From: Bradyrhizobium sp. 195
GTDB taxonomy: Bacteria > Pseudomonadota > Alphaproteobacteria > Rhizobiales > Xanthobacteraceae
Direction: 5' to 3'
NCBI RefSeq assembly: GCF_023101665.1
Contig: NZ_CP082161.1
Coordinates: forward strand, 6,634,001 to 6,698,000
Length of the DNA stretch: 64,000 nucleotides
The notes below the pieces were generated by a model. The model did no database searches and had not been told where the DNA came from. It saw only the letters and a list, made by a program, of their open reading frames with translations. Of the stretch, positions 52,061 through 61,109 are shown in pieces. The position numbers and the translations under genes were made by a program. Position 1 is the stretch's first letter. Every line of letters begins with the position of its first letter.

Positions 52061-53161
52061 GTGAAGGCCAATCAAATCGACGGCGAGGAACTGTCGAAGG
52101 TCCTCAATCGGCTTGGCGAGGCTGCCGTGAACCCGGAAGCCTGGCACGACATCATGGATGACATCTGCAAGGCGGTCGGAGCGTCAGCAGCCCTACTCCT
52201 TCAGAGCGATATCAGGACCCCTGACGTTCCACGTACGGAATCGATCGCCGAAGCGACCGACTTTTACTTCAGGAACAACTGGCAGTTGAGGGACCCGCGC
52301 GCCAAGGGCTTTCCGCGCATGATGGCGGGGGAGGTCGTGACCGACCTCGATGTGATGAGCCCTGAGCAGATACGCGCCGATCCCATGTACAACGAGGTGC
52401 TGTTTCCATTCGGATACCGGTGGTTTGCCGGCATCGGCTTCTGGGCGGACAGCGCAGCGTGGGCGCTGACACTGCAACGCACCGGCCGCGAAGGCGCATT
52501 CGAGGCGCGCGACAAGCAACTGCTCGCCCAATTGGCGCCGCGCCTGACCGAGACCGCCACGCTCGCGACAGCGATTGGACGGGCCGCGCTGACCTCGATG
52601 ACCGACGTCCTCGACCGGGTTCGACAACCGGCATTGGTCCTCAATCGGGACGGAATGGTCCTGCGCACGAACGCGGTCGCAGACCGTGGATTCGACGATG
52701 AGATTCGCATCAGGGACCGGCGTCTCGTCCTCCGCGACAAGCAGGCGATGACGAAACTCGATCAGCTGATCAGCATGATCCGATCGACCCCCGACGCCGC
52801 CGCCATCCCCGCCTCTCCAATCCTTATCCGCCGGACGACAAAGCCACCGGTGGTCTTGCGCACATTGCCGGTGGACGGCGCGGCGCGCTCGGTCTTCCTC
52901 GGCGCGCGCGCCATGCTGATCCTGTCCAACCTCGTCCCGCGCGTGGCGCCGGACCCGGTACTGATTGGCCAGGCCTTCGATCTCACCCCGGCGGAATCCC
53001 GACTGGCCGCGCTGCTGGCAACCGGCGCATCGCTCGCCAGCGCCGCCGAACACCTGCGCATCTCCCGCGAAACCGCCCGCAACCATCTCAAGTCGATCTT
53101 CTCGAAGACGGGAGCGCACCGCCAGTCGGAGCTGGTCACGCTGGTTTCGCAGTTGGGGTAA
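52061..53161 (+). CDS. LuxR-type transcriptional regulator
   Basis: The 366-residue protein has an N-terminal domain of about 300 residues that I cannot assign (possibly PAS/GAF-like, with ATDFYFRNNWQLRDPRAKGF and the central VLDRVRQPALVLNRDGMVLR). A C-terminal LuxR helix-turn-helix follows (FDLTPAESRLAALLATGASL, ISRETARNHLKSIFSKTG, RQSELVTLVSQL). No receiver domain is present, so it likely senses a ligand directly. The start is a GTG at 52061 with GGAGGGGG upstream; the longer open frame lacks similarity. It is divergent from the giant RTX gene and is a plausible regulator of it. A decayed paralog lies at 19.2 kb. Confidence 0.88.
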   Translation: MKANQIDGEELSKVLNRLGEAAVNPEAWHDIMDDICKAVGASAALLLQSDIRTPDVPRTESIAEATDFYFRNNWQLRDPRAKGFPRMMAGEVVTDLDVMSPEQIRADPMYNEVLFPFGYRWFAGIGFWADSAAWALTLQRTGREGAFEARDKQLLAQLAPRLTETATLATAIGRAALTSMTDVLDRVRQPALVLNRDGMVLRTNAVADRGFDDEIRIRDRRLVLRDKQAMTKLDQLISMIRSTPDAAAIPASPILIRRTTKPPVVLRTLPVDGAARSVFLGARAMLILSNLVPRVAPDPVLIGQAFDLTPAESRLAALLATGASLASAAEHLRISRETARNHLKSIFSKTGAHRQSELVTLVSQLG

Positions 53162-53274
53162 GCATTTGGTTTGTGCCCGCAGTAGCTTACGGATTTCGCC
53201 CGAGCACGAAAGAACCTCGACCTTTTCGGCCCTTCAGCTGAAGGGTGGCGGCCTCAGTGGTTCGCGCTCCACCT
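53162..53274. other. Short intergenic stretch
   Basis: Nothing is recognised between the LuxR stop and the small minus-strand ORF. Confidence 0.4.
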
Positions 53275-53505
53275 TCATTTTCGGATCCGAGCCGCCACGG
53301 ACACGTTCATCAGCAAGAGAAACAACGCGCTGCTCGCCTCGTACCTCGCCACCACGCGTTTCCTGGCTCTTCCTCGCATGATGGCTTTTCGGTCGCGGGA
53401 GCCAATACTCCACTCCCAGCTCCGCGAACGTTTGCGCATCTCGAGCTCGAAGAACGAGAAGTCGTCCAAGCCCACGACATTGTCTCCCAACGAGTTTGAC
53501 GTCAT
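53275..53505 (-). CDS. Small soluble protein, unknown
   Basis: The 76-residue frame reads MTSNSLGDNVVGLDDFSFFE, then LEMRKRSRSWEWSIGSRDRK and a basic alanine-rich end with SSALFLLLMNVS. The pattern LDDFxFxELEMxKR...W.W and a final ALFLLLL-type strand resembles a small family of rhizobial proteins, though I cannot name it. The ATG at 53505 has a weak site AGGTCG far upstream. It lies in a decayed region next to the manC remnant, so it may be non-functional. Confidence 0.45.
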   Translation of the reverse strand: MTSNSLGDNVVGLDDFSFFELEMRKRSRSWEWSIGSRDRKAIMRGRARKRVVARYEASSALFLLLMNVSVAARIRK

Positions 53506-53639
53506 TTCGCGACTTAACGACCTGCCGGCACCTTGTCCTACACGGGGCAAGAACGCTGCCGTGCAATGGAGAGCCGCGGAATGCGATATGCCAAAGTCCG
53601 TTGGCTGCGCCACCCCCAAATGGGCTAGGCCGGGAAAAA

Positions 53640-53888
53640 CTGTGGCTCGCGGCGTTAAGGCCCTCCCGGCAGGCGGCGATGAAAGCGGCATTGTCCTGCA
53701 CCACGTGATCGGCGGCGAGCGCGAGCACAATGGCCTCACTGGCGCGGTTCTGCGCGAACGCCGCGCCCGCGGCGATCGCAGGTCCTGAATCACGTCGCAT
53801 CGGCTCGAGGATCACGTCGGCCCCGATGCCGATCCCGGCTCGATGCCGATCGCGGCGAGATGCTCTGCACTGACCCTAGCAAAGCAAT
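53640..53888 (-). pseudogene. manC: manC (mannose-1-phosphate guanylyltransferase) remnant
   Basis: The minus strand still encodes part of the nucleotidyltransferase: ADVILEPMRRDSGPAIAAGA, then AFAQNRASEAIVLALAADHV and VQDNAAFIAACREGLNAA. This is the core of GDP-mannose pyrophosphorylase (LEPxRRxxxPAIAxAA, LALxADHV). The upstream part VSAEHLAAIGI is in another frame, broken by a duplicated ATCGGCATCG segment. The N-terminal signature and everything after about GLNAA are missing. It is clearly dead. GDP-mannose, its former product, is the substrate of the gmd gene that starts 120 bases away on the other strand. Confidence 0.75.
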
Positions 53889-54007
53889 CCATTGCCTATT
53901 CCGCGGACCTCAAAAGCCGTTAATCTAAGCTTGCCTTTTTGGCCCGGCCCATCTCCCTATTCCTTCCGTTTTCGAGTACGAACGGGATACCGAACCTAGA
54001 GATTATT

Positions 54008-55099
54008 ATGACAAAGAAACGTGCACTTATTACTGGCGTGACCGGTCAAGACGGCGCCTATCTCGCTGAATTGCTCCTTGGAAAAGGATATGAAGTCCAC
54101 GGCATTAAACGCCGGACCTCTCTATTCAACACCGATCGTATCGATCATCTCTACCTCGACCCTCATGAGCCGAATCCAGCGTTCCGTTTGCATTACGGCG
54201 ACCTTACGGACTCATCGAGTCTGATCCGTATCGTCGGCCAGGTTCAGCCGGATGAGATCTACAATCTCGCCGCACAGAGCCACGTAGCCGTCTCATTCGA
54301 GCAACCCGAGTATACAGCGAACTCCGACGGCCTCGGCACCCTTCGAATTCTCGAGGCGATGCGGATTGTCGGGCTGGAAAAGGCGACCAGGTTCTACCAG
54401 GCATCGACATCCGAACTGTACGGCTTGGTTCAGGAAATCCCTCAAAAGGAGACCACACCCTTCTACCCCCGTTCGCCGTATGCGGTCGCCAAGCTCTATG
54501 CCTATTGGATCACGGTCAATTACCGCGAAGCCTACGGAATGTATGCCTGCAACGGAATCCTCTTTAACCACGAATCTCCCGTCCGCGGAGAGACCTTCGT
54601 GACTCGAAAGATCACACGCGCTCTAGCACGGATCCATTTGGGCCTGCAGGAACGACTCTACCTCGGCAACCTCGACGCATTGCGCGATTGGGGACACGCC
54701 CGCGATTATGTCGAGATGCAGTGGTTGATGCTGCAACAAGAAAAGCCAGAGGATTTCGTCATCGCAACAGGCGTTCAGCATTCGGTGCGCGACTTCGTTA
54801 ACGTGGCCGCCAGCGAAGTCGGCATGAAGATTCGATGGGAAGGCTCCGGCGTCGACGAGAAAGGCTACAATGTCGCAAATGGCAAATGTGTAGTGTCAGT
54901 CGACCCGCGCTATTTCCGCCCAACAGAAGTGGCCACCTTGCTTGGTGATCCTTCAAAGGCGAAGGAAAAGCTCGGCTGGCAACCCCAGACATCCTTCGAC
55001 AGCCTCGTCCGCGAGATGATGAAGGAAGACCTCGAGTCTGCGAAGCGAGATGAGCTCATCAAGCAGCACGGATTTAGATATTTCCCGCGGCACGAGTAG
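54008..55099 (+). CDS. gmd: GDP-mannose 4,6-dehydratase
   Basis: The 363-residue enzyme is a full-length extended SDR. It has the nucleotide-binding [39 protein letters not shown], the catalytic Tyr/Lys in [15 protein letters not shown], and the Gmd-specific [17 protein letters not shown]. It converts GDP-mannose to GDP-4-keto-6-deoxymannose in the cytoplasm, the first step to GDP-fucose or GDP-rhamnose. The ATG at 54008 matches family N-termini; the frame opens at 53939. It faces the WcaI-type gene across a bidirectional terminator. With fcl at 56573 it completes GDP-L-fucose synthesis, but the neighbouring manC is decayed, so GDP-mannose must come from elsewhere. Confidence 0.95.
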   Translation: MTKKRALITGVTGQDGAYLAELLLGKGYEVHGIKRRTSLFNTDRIDHLYLDPHEPNPAFRLHYGDLTDSSSLIRIVGQVQPDEIYNLAAQSHVAVSFEQPEYTANSDGLGTLRILEAMRIVGLEKATRFYQASTSELYGLVQEIPQKETTPFYPRSPYAVAKLYAYWITVNYREAYGMYACNGILFNHESPVRGETFVTRKITRALARIHLGLQERLYLGNLDALRDWGHARDYVEMQWLMLQQEKPEDFVIATGVQHSVRDFVNVAASEVGMKIRWEGSGVDEKGYNVANGKCVVSVDPRYFRPTEVATLLGDPSKAKEKLGWQPQTSFDSLVREMMKEDLESAKRDELIKQHGFRYFPRHE

Positions 55100-55136
55100 C
55101 CCTTGTAGATCACCCAGCAAGGCGAGCTGACCAAGC

Positions 55137-55167
55137 AAATGAGCGCTCATCGCGGCGCTCATTTTTT
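55137..55167. terminator. Bidirectional terminator between gmd and the glycosyltransferase
   Basis: A perfect 10-bp stem (55137-55146 with 55155-55164) is followed by a T run ending at 55167; the left side begins with AAA. It sits between two convergent genes and can serve gmd strongly and the minus-strand gene weakly. Confidence 0.85.
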
Positions 55168-55204
55168 CCGAACGGCATCACCGCATCAATTGAGATCGGG
55201 CGAC

Positions 55205-56512
55205 TCACGGCAACCGAACGGCATCCTCGACCGGAAGCCCAATGTCGCTGGTAGCGTCCTTCAGGCCGACATTCTTCTGCCCTGTTGCACTGCCCTGCCC
55301 TGCCATGGCTTCCGACCACCGGTGCACGATCGTGCGTCGGTCCCAACGGTCAAGGGCCCGCCTTCTTCCTTCTTCCCCGTACTGCTCACAGAGGGCCGGC
55401 GTTTCACTGAGCTGGCAAATTGCAAGCTCGAGAGCAGACGAATCTCCCGGTGGAATCACAAAGCCCGCGCCCGTGACTTCTGCCGCGAGGCCCGTACCTT
55501 CTTCAGCCATCGCAATAACCGGGCGAGCGGACGCGAAGATCGCGCCAAGTTTCGAAGGCAACACCAGATCGGCGGCCTCGGCTTTCTGCGGAATCAGATG
55601 AAAATCGGCCGTGGCCATCAATTGATTGAAGCTATCGTTGGGCTGAAGCCCCAGAAAATGGATATTGCAGTATCCGGCCGCGAGTTGCTCGAGTCTCGGT
55701 TTATGAGGTCCCTCGCCTGCAAGGATGAAGTGGATATGAGGATGGCTTTTCTCTAACGCAATCGCGGCCTCGATCACGAGTTCAAGGCCTTGCTTGTTGG
55801 ACATCGTTCCGGAGTAGAGTGCAACGATATCGCCCTCGCTCAGATTCAGCTCCTGACGGTATTTGGTCGTTCGCGAACCGGGGCAGATCGCTTTGGTGTC
55901 AATCCAGTTTCTCACCTCCGTTGTTTTGTCGAGACCCAGCCCCTTGATCCTCAACCGTTCCACCATCGCTTGAGAGATGGTTGAAACGTGGTCGAACGAT
56001 TTGAGGATCGCCGCCTCGGCCCTTAGCATCCACTTACGTAGAGACGGATTGCGCAGCAAACCAAGATCGAATGCGGCGTCCACCTCGAAATCCTGCACAT
56101 GAAGCCATGATTTGGCACCGACGCGACGAGCGACAAACGAGACGACGGCAGCTGACATCAGCGATGGCGCCACAGCGATCATAACGTCCGGTCGCCAGGA
56201 CAGCGCCTCAAAGAGGACCGGCGCGGCGCTCGTGAGCGCGAATGAAGCGTGGTGGACCAGCCGTTTTGAGCCCGAGGGATGTTCGGGCACATAAATCGGC
56301 GTACGTCTTACTCGAACGCCGTTGATATCTCTCGCTCTGAAATACGACGATTTGAACTCCGGGGGAATCTTCCAGGCCGGATAGTAGGGAGGCGCCGTGA
56401 TGACTTTAACTTCATGACCTTCGGCGGCCAAGCTTTCGCAGAGCTCGGTGTTGTATTTCGCCACGCCGATCAGATCGGGCGCATAGTTGATGCCAACCAG
56501 GAGAACGCGCAT
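55205..56512 (-). CDS. WcaI-type glycosyltransferase (GT4)
   Basis: The 435-residue GT-B enzyme has an N-terminal MRVLLVGINYAPDLIGVAKY, the TAPPYYPAWKIPPEF stretch characteristic of the colanic acid fucosyltransferase WcaI group, and LHVQDFEVDAAFDLGLL. The Glycos_transf_1 half follows (VALYSGTMSNKQGLELVIEA, FILAGEGPHKPRLEQLA). In colanic acid clusters WcaI stands beside gmd and fcl, exactly as here, so a fucosyl (or deoxyhexosyl) transfer to a lipid-linked repeat unit is the best guess. It lies 60 bases downstream of fcl and is probably co-transcribed with it. The last 25 residues extend past the usual end. Confidence 0.88.
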   Translation of the reverse strand: MRVLLVGINYAPDLIGVAKYNTELCESLAAEGHEVKVITAPPYYPAWKIPPEFKSSYFRARDINGVRVRRTPIYVPEHPSGSKRLVHHASFALTSAAPVLFEALSWRPDVMIAVAPSLMSAAVVSFVARRVGAKSWLHVQDFEVDAAFDLGLLRNPSLRKWMLRAEAAILKSFDHVSTISQAMVERLRIKGLGLDKTTEVRNWIDTKAICPGSRTTKYRQELNLSEGDIVALYSGTMSNKQGLELVIEAAIALEKSHPHIHFILAGEGPHKPRLEQLAAGYCNIHFLGLQPNDSFNQLMATADFHLIPQKAEAADLVLPSKLGAIFASARPVIAMAEEGTGLAAEVTGAGFVIPPGDSSALELAICQLSETPALCEQYGEEGRRRALDRWDRRTIVHRWSEAMAGQGSATGQKNVGLKDATSDIGLPVEDAVRLP

Positions 56513-56572
56513 AAAGCCCCGCCCAACGCAAAGTTCGGAATAAAAAAGTTTCTTGCAATCTAAATTATCTGC

Positions 56573-57547
56573 TCAGCGCGTTGCGCTGACTTCCAGATGA
56601 CGTCCGTAGCCCTCTAAAAAATCCGAGTAGGCGGCCGCCAGGCCGGCCTGCAGAGCGATGTTCGGCCGCCAACCAAGCTCTCGAATTCTTGAGCTATCGA
56701 GCAGCTTACGCGGCGTTCCATCAGGCTTGGACGTATCAAAAGCGAGCTTGCCCCCGTAGCCCACGACGTCCGCGACTGTCGTCGCAAATTCGGCAATCGA
56801 CAATTCGTCGCCACTGCCGACATTGATCGGAAGATCGCTCGAGTAGCTCTTCAGAAGGAAGACGCAGGCATCTGCAAAATCGTCCACATTGAGAAATTCG
56901 CGGAGCGGCGTGCCGGTGCCCCACACGGAAACGCTCGGTGCTTTGGCCAGCTTGGCTTCGTGGAAGCGGCGGATCAACGCCGCCGGCACATGACTGTGGT
57001 CCGGATGATAATTGTCGCCGCGGCCGTAGAGATTGGTCGGCATGACCGAGATAAAATCATCGCCATACTGACGACGATAGGCCTGGCACATCTTGAGGCC
57101 GGCAATCTTTGCGATTGCATACCACTCGTTGGTCGGCTCCAGGGGACCGGTCAACAACTCGCTTTCGGCGATCGGCTGCTTGGCGTGCTTGGGATAGATG
57201 CAGGACGAGCCGAGGAACAGCAAGCGCCGCACACCAACCGTGTGACTTGCACGGATCACGTTCAATTCCAGCGCAAGATTGTCGCAGAGAAAGTCGACCG
57301 GAAAATTGTTGTTGGCTGCAATACCGCCAACCTTCGCAGCGGCGTGAACAACGACCTCTGGACGATTGGCCTCGAGCCATTTCAGCGTGGGCTCTTCCTT
57401 TGTAAGGTCCAGCTCGCGCCGGTCGGCCGTCAGTACGGTGCAATTCTCTGACGCAAGCCTGCGGACGACAGCTGATCCCACCATGCCGCGGTGACCCGCG
57501 ACAAAGACACGTTTGCCGGAAAGATCGAAGGTTGAAACCCCTGTCAT
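56573..57547 (-). CDS. fcl: GDP-L-fucose synthase
   Basis: The 324-residue SDR enzyme has GHRGMVGSAVVRRL, AAKVGGIAANN, the SSCIYPKHAKQPI stretch and the catalytic YAIAKIAGLKMCQAYRRQYG, all diagnostic of the epimerase-reductase WcaG/Fcl. It turns GDP-4-keto-6-deoxymannose, the Gmd product, into GDP-L-fucose with NADPH. The ATG at 57547 has GAGG upstream; a longer start to 57619 is not supported. It is the first gene of a minus-strand pair with the WcaI-type transferase. The window therefore holds a complete GDP-mannose to GDP-fucose branch, but split over two strands. Confidence 0.95.
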   Translation of the reverse strand: MTGVSTFDLSGKRVFVAGHRGMVGSAVVRRLASENCTVLTADRRELDLTKEEPTLKWLEANRPEVVVHAAAKVGGIAANNNFPVDFLCDNLALELNVIRASHTVGVRRLLFLGSSCIYPKHAKQPIAESELLTGPLEPTNEWYAIAKIAGLKMCQAYRRQYGDDFISVMPTNLYGRGDNYHPDHSHVPAALIRRFHEAKLAKAPSVSVWGTGTPLREFLNVDDFADACVFLLKSYSSDLPINVGSGDELSIAEFATTVADVVGYGGKLAFDTSKPDGTPRKLLDSSRIRELGWRPNIALQAGLAAAYSDFLEGYGRHLEVSATR

Positions 57548-57748
57548 CGTATCCTCTATCAGCGTCCGGTTCGCCGGAGCATCGCTCCCGCGAGATCCGG
57601 CTACCGCCGCATTACGCAATCACGCTGCCGATGCAGCCCCGCCAAACTGGTAACACAATCTTCACCATGCGATAGCCTGTCCCGGCCCTCCAAAGATATT
57701 CATGGTGAACCTGCGCTGCGCGCACAAAAGGTCATCAGAAAATGAAAC

Positions 57749-57787
57749 AAAAACGAGCAAGGCAGCCGCATGAGCTGCGCGGCTGCC
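57749..57787 (-). terminator. Likely terminator of the small secreted protein gene
   Basis: A 9-bp stem GGCAGCCGC/GCGGCTGCC (57761-57769 with 57779-57787) lies 47 bases after the stop of the minus-strand gene at 57834. Read on that strand it is followed by TTGCTCGTTTTT. Confidence 0.65.
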
Positions 57788-57833
57788 TTTGAACATCGTT
57801 GGAAAACGGCAGCCGCCGCCGGTTAGCTCAACC

Positions 57834-58106
57834 TCAGTACGCCCGGCGCAAGACAGGACCGACAGGCACGCAAACGCGATCCATGTACCAGCCATAGGGC
57901 GTCTCGACCCGCACCAGCGGGCAGCGGCGCGACGGCACATACCGATAGGGATAAGGCTGCGCCCAGAAGGTAACGGGCGTCACTTGGCTCTCGCCCGCGA
58001 GCAAGGCCGCCGACGCCGGCATTGGCATCGCGGCGCTTGCTCCGCTCGCAGCACCGAGGGAGACTGTCGCGGCCAAAAAGCCCGCTCGCATCAACGTCTT
58101 AAACAT
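57834..58106 (-). CDS. Small secreted protein, unknown
   Basis: The 90-residue precursor has a signal peptide (MFKTLMRAGFLAATVSLGAA, cut near GASAA). The short mature domain is rich in Tyr, Pro and Arg (PYPYRYVPSRRCPLVRVETP, then YGWYMDRVCVPVGP) and has two cysteines that could pair. GCGAGGAGC lies nine bases before the ATG. Similar short Tyr/Pro-rich periplasmic proteins are frequent in Bradyrhizobium; function is unknown. Confidence 0.7.
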   Translation of the reverse strand: MFKTLMRAGFLAATVSLGAASGASAAMPMPASAALLAGESQVTPVTFWAQPYPYRYVPSRRCPLVRVETPYGWYMDRVCVPVGPVLRRAY

Positions 58107-58312
58107 CCAAAAAGCTCCTCGCCCCTGCGGATTTGATCCCCGACCGCGCTTGTCAGACCCCAGCCGACCAACGTCACAGTCTGTAAAGCCACTCCGCGAC
58201 TAGCCCAAATAGTGAACCGAAGTTTACCAAGGCCACCGGCCGAAATGCAACTCATGCCGGGCTGCTTAGAGGCTTTTGGGACGACATGGCGCACAAGTGT
58301 GGCTTCTTGGTC

Positions 58313-59395
58313 CTATTTTTCCTCGCTCCAGGCGCCGGGGGCAGCGAGGTCGGGTGAACGGCGGTACACATCCCGAAGGAACTGGTAGTTGACGGTCTGA
58401 GCCAGCGGCACGTCTTCCTCGCCGAGCTTGGCAAAGATGAGAATATCCCGGAGCGTCCGCCAGCGGCTTTCGTCGTAGTCGCCGATACGGCCGCCCGTCG
58501 GCAGCACGAGGGGACGCTGCTGCTGCAACTCGAATTGCAGCCGTTCGGAATTCAGCCTGGCCGGGGCGGCGCCGGCGAGAACGGGCACGCTCCGTGCATA
58601 GTCCGCGTAGGCAAATTGCCATCCTCGGATGAGGCCCTGAAGAACGTCAGCGATTGCGGACGGCTGGTCATGGATGAGATCATTGCTCGCGAAATAGACC
58701 TGGCCTGGGACATGGATGCCGTAGTCCTGCGGCTTGATGACGTTCAGCTTCACGAAACTCGGACTGGAGGGACCGGGCTGCTCGTCGATGGCGGCGACGA
58801 TCGCATCCACCGCCCCGGCCTTCAGAGCCTCGAAGCTGTCACGGTCCGGGACCTTGGTGATCTGGCTGCGGGGAAGCCCGAGCTGCGCCATCATGGCATC
58901 AAAGACGACCTCTCCCTCGCTCGCCCTGCGATACCCGACCCGCTTCCCGACCAGGTCAACCGGCCGCCGCAATCCCGAGCTTTCGAGTGTGAAGATCGCG
59001 ACGGAGGTATCGAGAAAGCTGGCCGCGAAGGCGGTGACGGCGACGCCGCGCCAGCTCGCCAGCAAGAACTTCTGGCCGCTCGTCACGCCGATGGCATGTT
59101 GGCGTGCAATCGTCTGGACGAAGTCAGGGTCTTCAGGGTGGGCCGACACCTCAATGCGGGAGGAGAAATACCCCTGCCTCGATGCAGCAAGCTCGCCGGC
59201 AAACCGCGCGCCAAATGGCCCGTCAAGGAGGAGCTTGACTGCGACGGCCGCCGAAGTCGTCGGAGCTCGTACGGGGGCTGCATCGGGGCGAAGAAGGAGA
59301 AGCACCGTTCCGACCAAGGCCAGGGCAGCAAGGCCAATGGCGAGGGTGCGCTTCCCTCTCGGCCGGGTCCGCCGCCGGGACTGGGTTCGAGGCAA
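58313..59395 (-). CDS. NMT1/TAXI-like periplasmic substrate-binding protein
   Basis: The 360-residue protein has an N-terminal basic segment and one hydrophobic helix (LAIGLAALALVGTVLLLL). A type II binding-protein fold related to the NMT1/SsuA/TauA group follows (FVQTIARQHAIGVTSGQKFL, RRPVDLVGKRVGYRRASEGE, EALKAGAVDAIVAAIDEQPG, NDLIHDQPSAIADVLQGLIR). It starts with TTG at 59395, with TAGGAAG about eight bases upstream. The helix has no clear cleavage site, so it may be membrane-tethered. No ABC permease or ATPase lies nearby. The ligand could be a sulfonate, nitrile or thiamine-precursor-like compound; none can be chosen from the sequence. Confidence 0.8.
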   Translation of the reverse strand: MPRTQSRRRTRPRGKRTLAIGLAALALVGTVLLLLRPDAAPVRAPTTSAAVAVKLLLDGPFGARFAGELAASRQGYFSSRIEVSAHPEDPDFVQTIARQHAIGVTSGQKFLLASWRGVAVTAFAASFLDTSVAIFTLESSGLRRPVDLVGKRVGYRRASEGEVVFDAMMAQLGLPRSQITKVPDRDSFEALKAGAVDAIVAAIDEQPGPSSPSFVKLNVIKPQDYGIHVPGQVYFASNDLIHDQPSAIADVLQGLIRGWQFAYADYARSVPVLAGAAPARLNSERLQFELQQQRPLVLPTGGRIGDYDESRWRTLRDILIFAKLGEEDVPLAQTVNYQFLRDVYRRSPDLAAPGAWSEEK

Positions 59396-59566
59396 CGAGA
59401 TCTTCCTAACGGGTTGTGAAATTTAACATATCAGTCGAGGCGAGATGGGCTACAATGCAGCTTGTGGGGTAAGGTTAATTTTTCCTTCGCCTTGTTTTAA
59501 CAGCGATTTTGACCGATAGCACGCCGTGCTTCGGATAATGAATTTTGCGTCAATGAGTTTGGCAGG

Positions 59567-61066
59567 ATGACAATTCTTTCCACACGGCCGGTGCCCGTCG
59601 CTGATTCTACGGCGAAAATTGGCGTGGTCGAGCAGGCTCCCGCCACAGCTGCAGGGTTTGCGCCGAGCTGGATGCGCCCTGTGGTTGTCGAGCGGTTGAT
59701 GGCGGTGATCGATGCGGCGCTGATCGTTGTCAGCGGGATTGGCTGCGCGGCCGGCTATCACATCGTCACCGCGGGCACGCTCGGCAAGGCGGATGTCTAT
59801 GCGGCGGCCAGCGTGCTGGTTGCGATCAATTTCGTCCTGCTGACGGTGGTGCAGCACGGCTACCGCCTGAAGAACTTCACCAACTTGGCCCGCACGTTCC
59901 GGCTGACGCTGACGACGTGGACCGGGCTGTTCGGGGCGCTGCTGGCGATCGCCTTCACGATGAAGGTCAGCGAGGAGTTCTCGCGCGGCACCACGATCTC
60001 GTTCTATCTGGTCGGCCTTGCCGTCCTGCTCGCCTGGAAGATCGCGGCGGCGCGCTGGACCGCGCATGCCTTGCGCACCGGCGCCTTCGCCAACGGCCGC
60101 GCGATCATGATCGCCGAGTTCGGCCTTGCCACCTCGTCCAACGCGGTCGAGGACCTCGGCCAGCACGGCTACCGCCTGATGCGGGTGATGGAGATCCCGG
60201 CCAAGGACCTCGCCTCGCCGCTGCTGCTGTCACAGCTGGCGCCGCGCTTCGAGGAGCTGATTGCTTTCGCGCGCGAGAACCGGATCGAGCACGTCTTCCT
60301 GCTGATGAACTGGAGCCGGCAGCACGCGATCGACAGCATTCTGGACGCGCTGAAGATCCTGCCCATCCCCGTGCATCTGGTGCCGGACCCCAACGCCGCG
60401 CGGTTCCTGCGCTATCCGCTGGTGAGCACCGGCAACACGTTCACCGCCGAGCTGCGCCGCGCGCCGCTGTCCTGGAACGAGCGCGCGCTCAAGCGGACGC
60501 TCGACCTCGTCGGCGCGAGCCTGGCGCTGCTGGTGTTCGCGCCGGTGATGCTGGTGACCGCACTCCTGATCAAGCTGAGCTCGAAGGGCCCGGTGTTCTT
60601 CCGCCAGACCCGCCACGGCTTCGGCGGGCGCGCGTTCAAGATCTTCAAGTTTCGCACCATGCGCGTGCTGGAGGACGGCCCGACCATCGTGCAGGCGGAG
60701 AAGAACGACCCGCGCGTCACGGGAATCGGCAAATGGCTGCGCAAGACCTCGATCGACGAGCTGCCGCAGCTCTTCAACGTGCTCAAGGGCGACATGTCGC
60801 TGGTCGGCCCCCGCCCGCACGCGGCCGCCCACAACACCGAATATGAGCAGATCATCGGCAACTACGCCTTCCGCCACCACGTCAAGCCCGGCATCACCGG
60901 CTGGGCCCAGGTTAATGGTTATCGCGGAGAAACCCGCACGCTCGACCTGATGCAGAAGCGCGTGGAGTATGATCTGTGGTACATTAATAATTGGAGCGTG
61001 GCGCTGGATCTCAAGATAGTTGTCGGAACGGCGTTCACCGCCTTTCGTCAGCATAAAGCCTATTAA
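59567..61066 (+). CDS. Polyprenyl-phosphate sugar phosphotransferase (second copy)
   Basis: The 499-residue protein has N-terminal membrane helices, a CoA-binding-like central part and a C-terminal sugar transferase domain. The catalytic motifs are IFKFRTM, RKTSIDELPQLFNVLKGDMS and LVGPRPHAAAHN, then GITGWAQVNGYRGE. Like the copy at 15117 it should load sugar-1-phosphate onto undecaprenyl phosphate. Its G+C-rich codons differ from the two genes after it. It stands 44 bases before the flippase start and is probably the first gene of that operon. It is a true paralog, not a recent duplicate, since the N-terminal halves differ widely. Confidence 0.92.
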   Translation: MTILSTRPVPVADSTAKIGVVEQAPATAAGFAPSWMRPVVVERLMAVIDAALIVVSGIGCAAGYHIVTAGTLGKADVYAAASVLVAINFVLLTVVQHGYRLKNFTNLARTFRLTLTTWTGLFGALLAIAFTMKVSEEFSRGTTISFYLVGLAVLLAWKIAAARWTAHALRTGAFANGRAIMIAEFGLATSSNAVEDLGQHGYRLMRVMEIPAKDLASPLLLSQLAPRFEELIAFARENRIEHVFLLMNWSRQHAIDSILDALKILPIPVHLVPDPNAARFLRYPLVSTGNTFTAELRRAPLSWNERALKRTLDLVGASLALLVFAPVMLVTALLIKLSSKGPVFFRQTRHGFGGRAFKIFKFRTMRVLEDGPTIVQAEKNDPRVTGIGKWLRKTSIDELPQLFNVLKGDMSLVGPRPHAAAHNTEYEQIIGNYAFRHHVKPGITGWAQVNGYRGETRTLDLMQKRVEYDLWYINNWSVALDLKIVVGTAFTAFRQHKAY

Positions 61067-61109
61067 CAATTCGCCCTGCGCGTGATCCATTGGCTAACAA
61101 CCACTCCTT

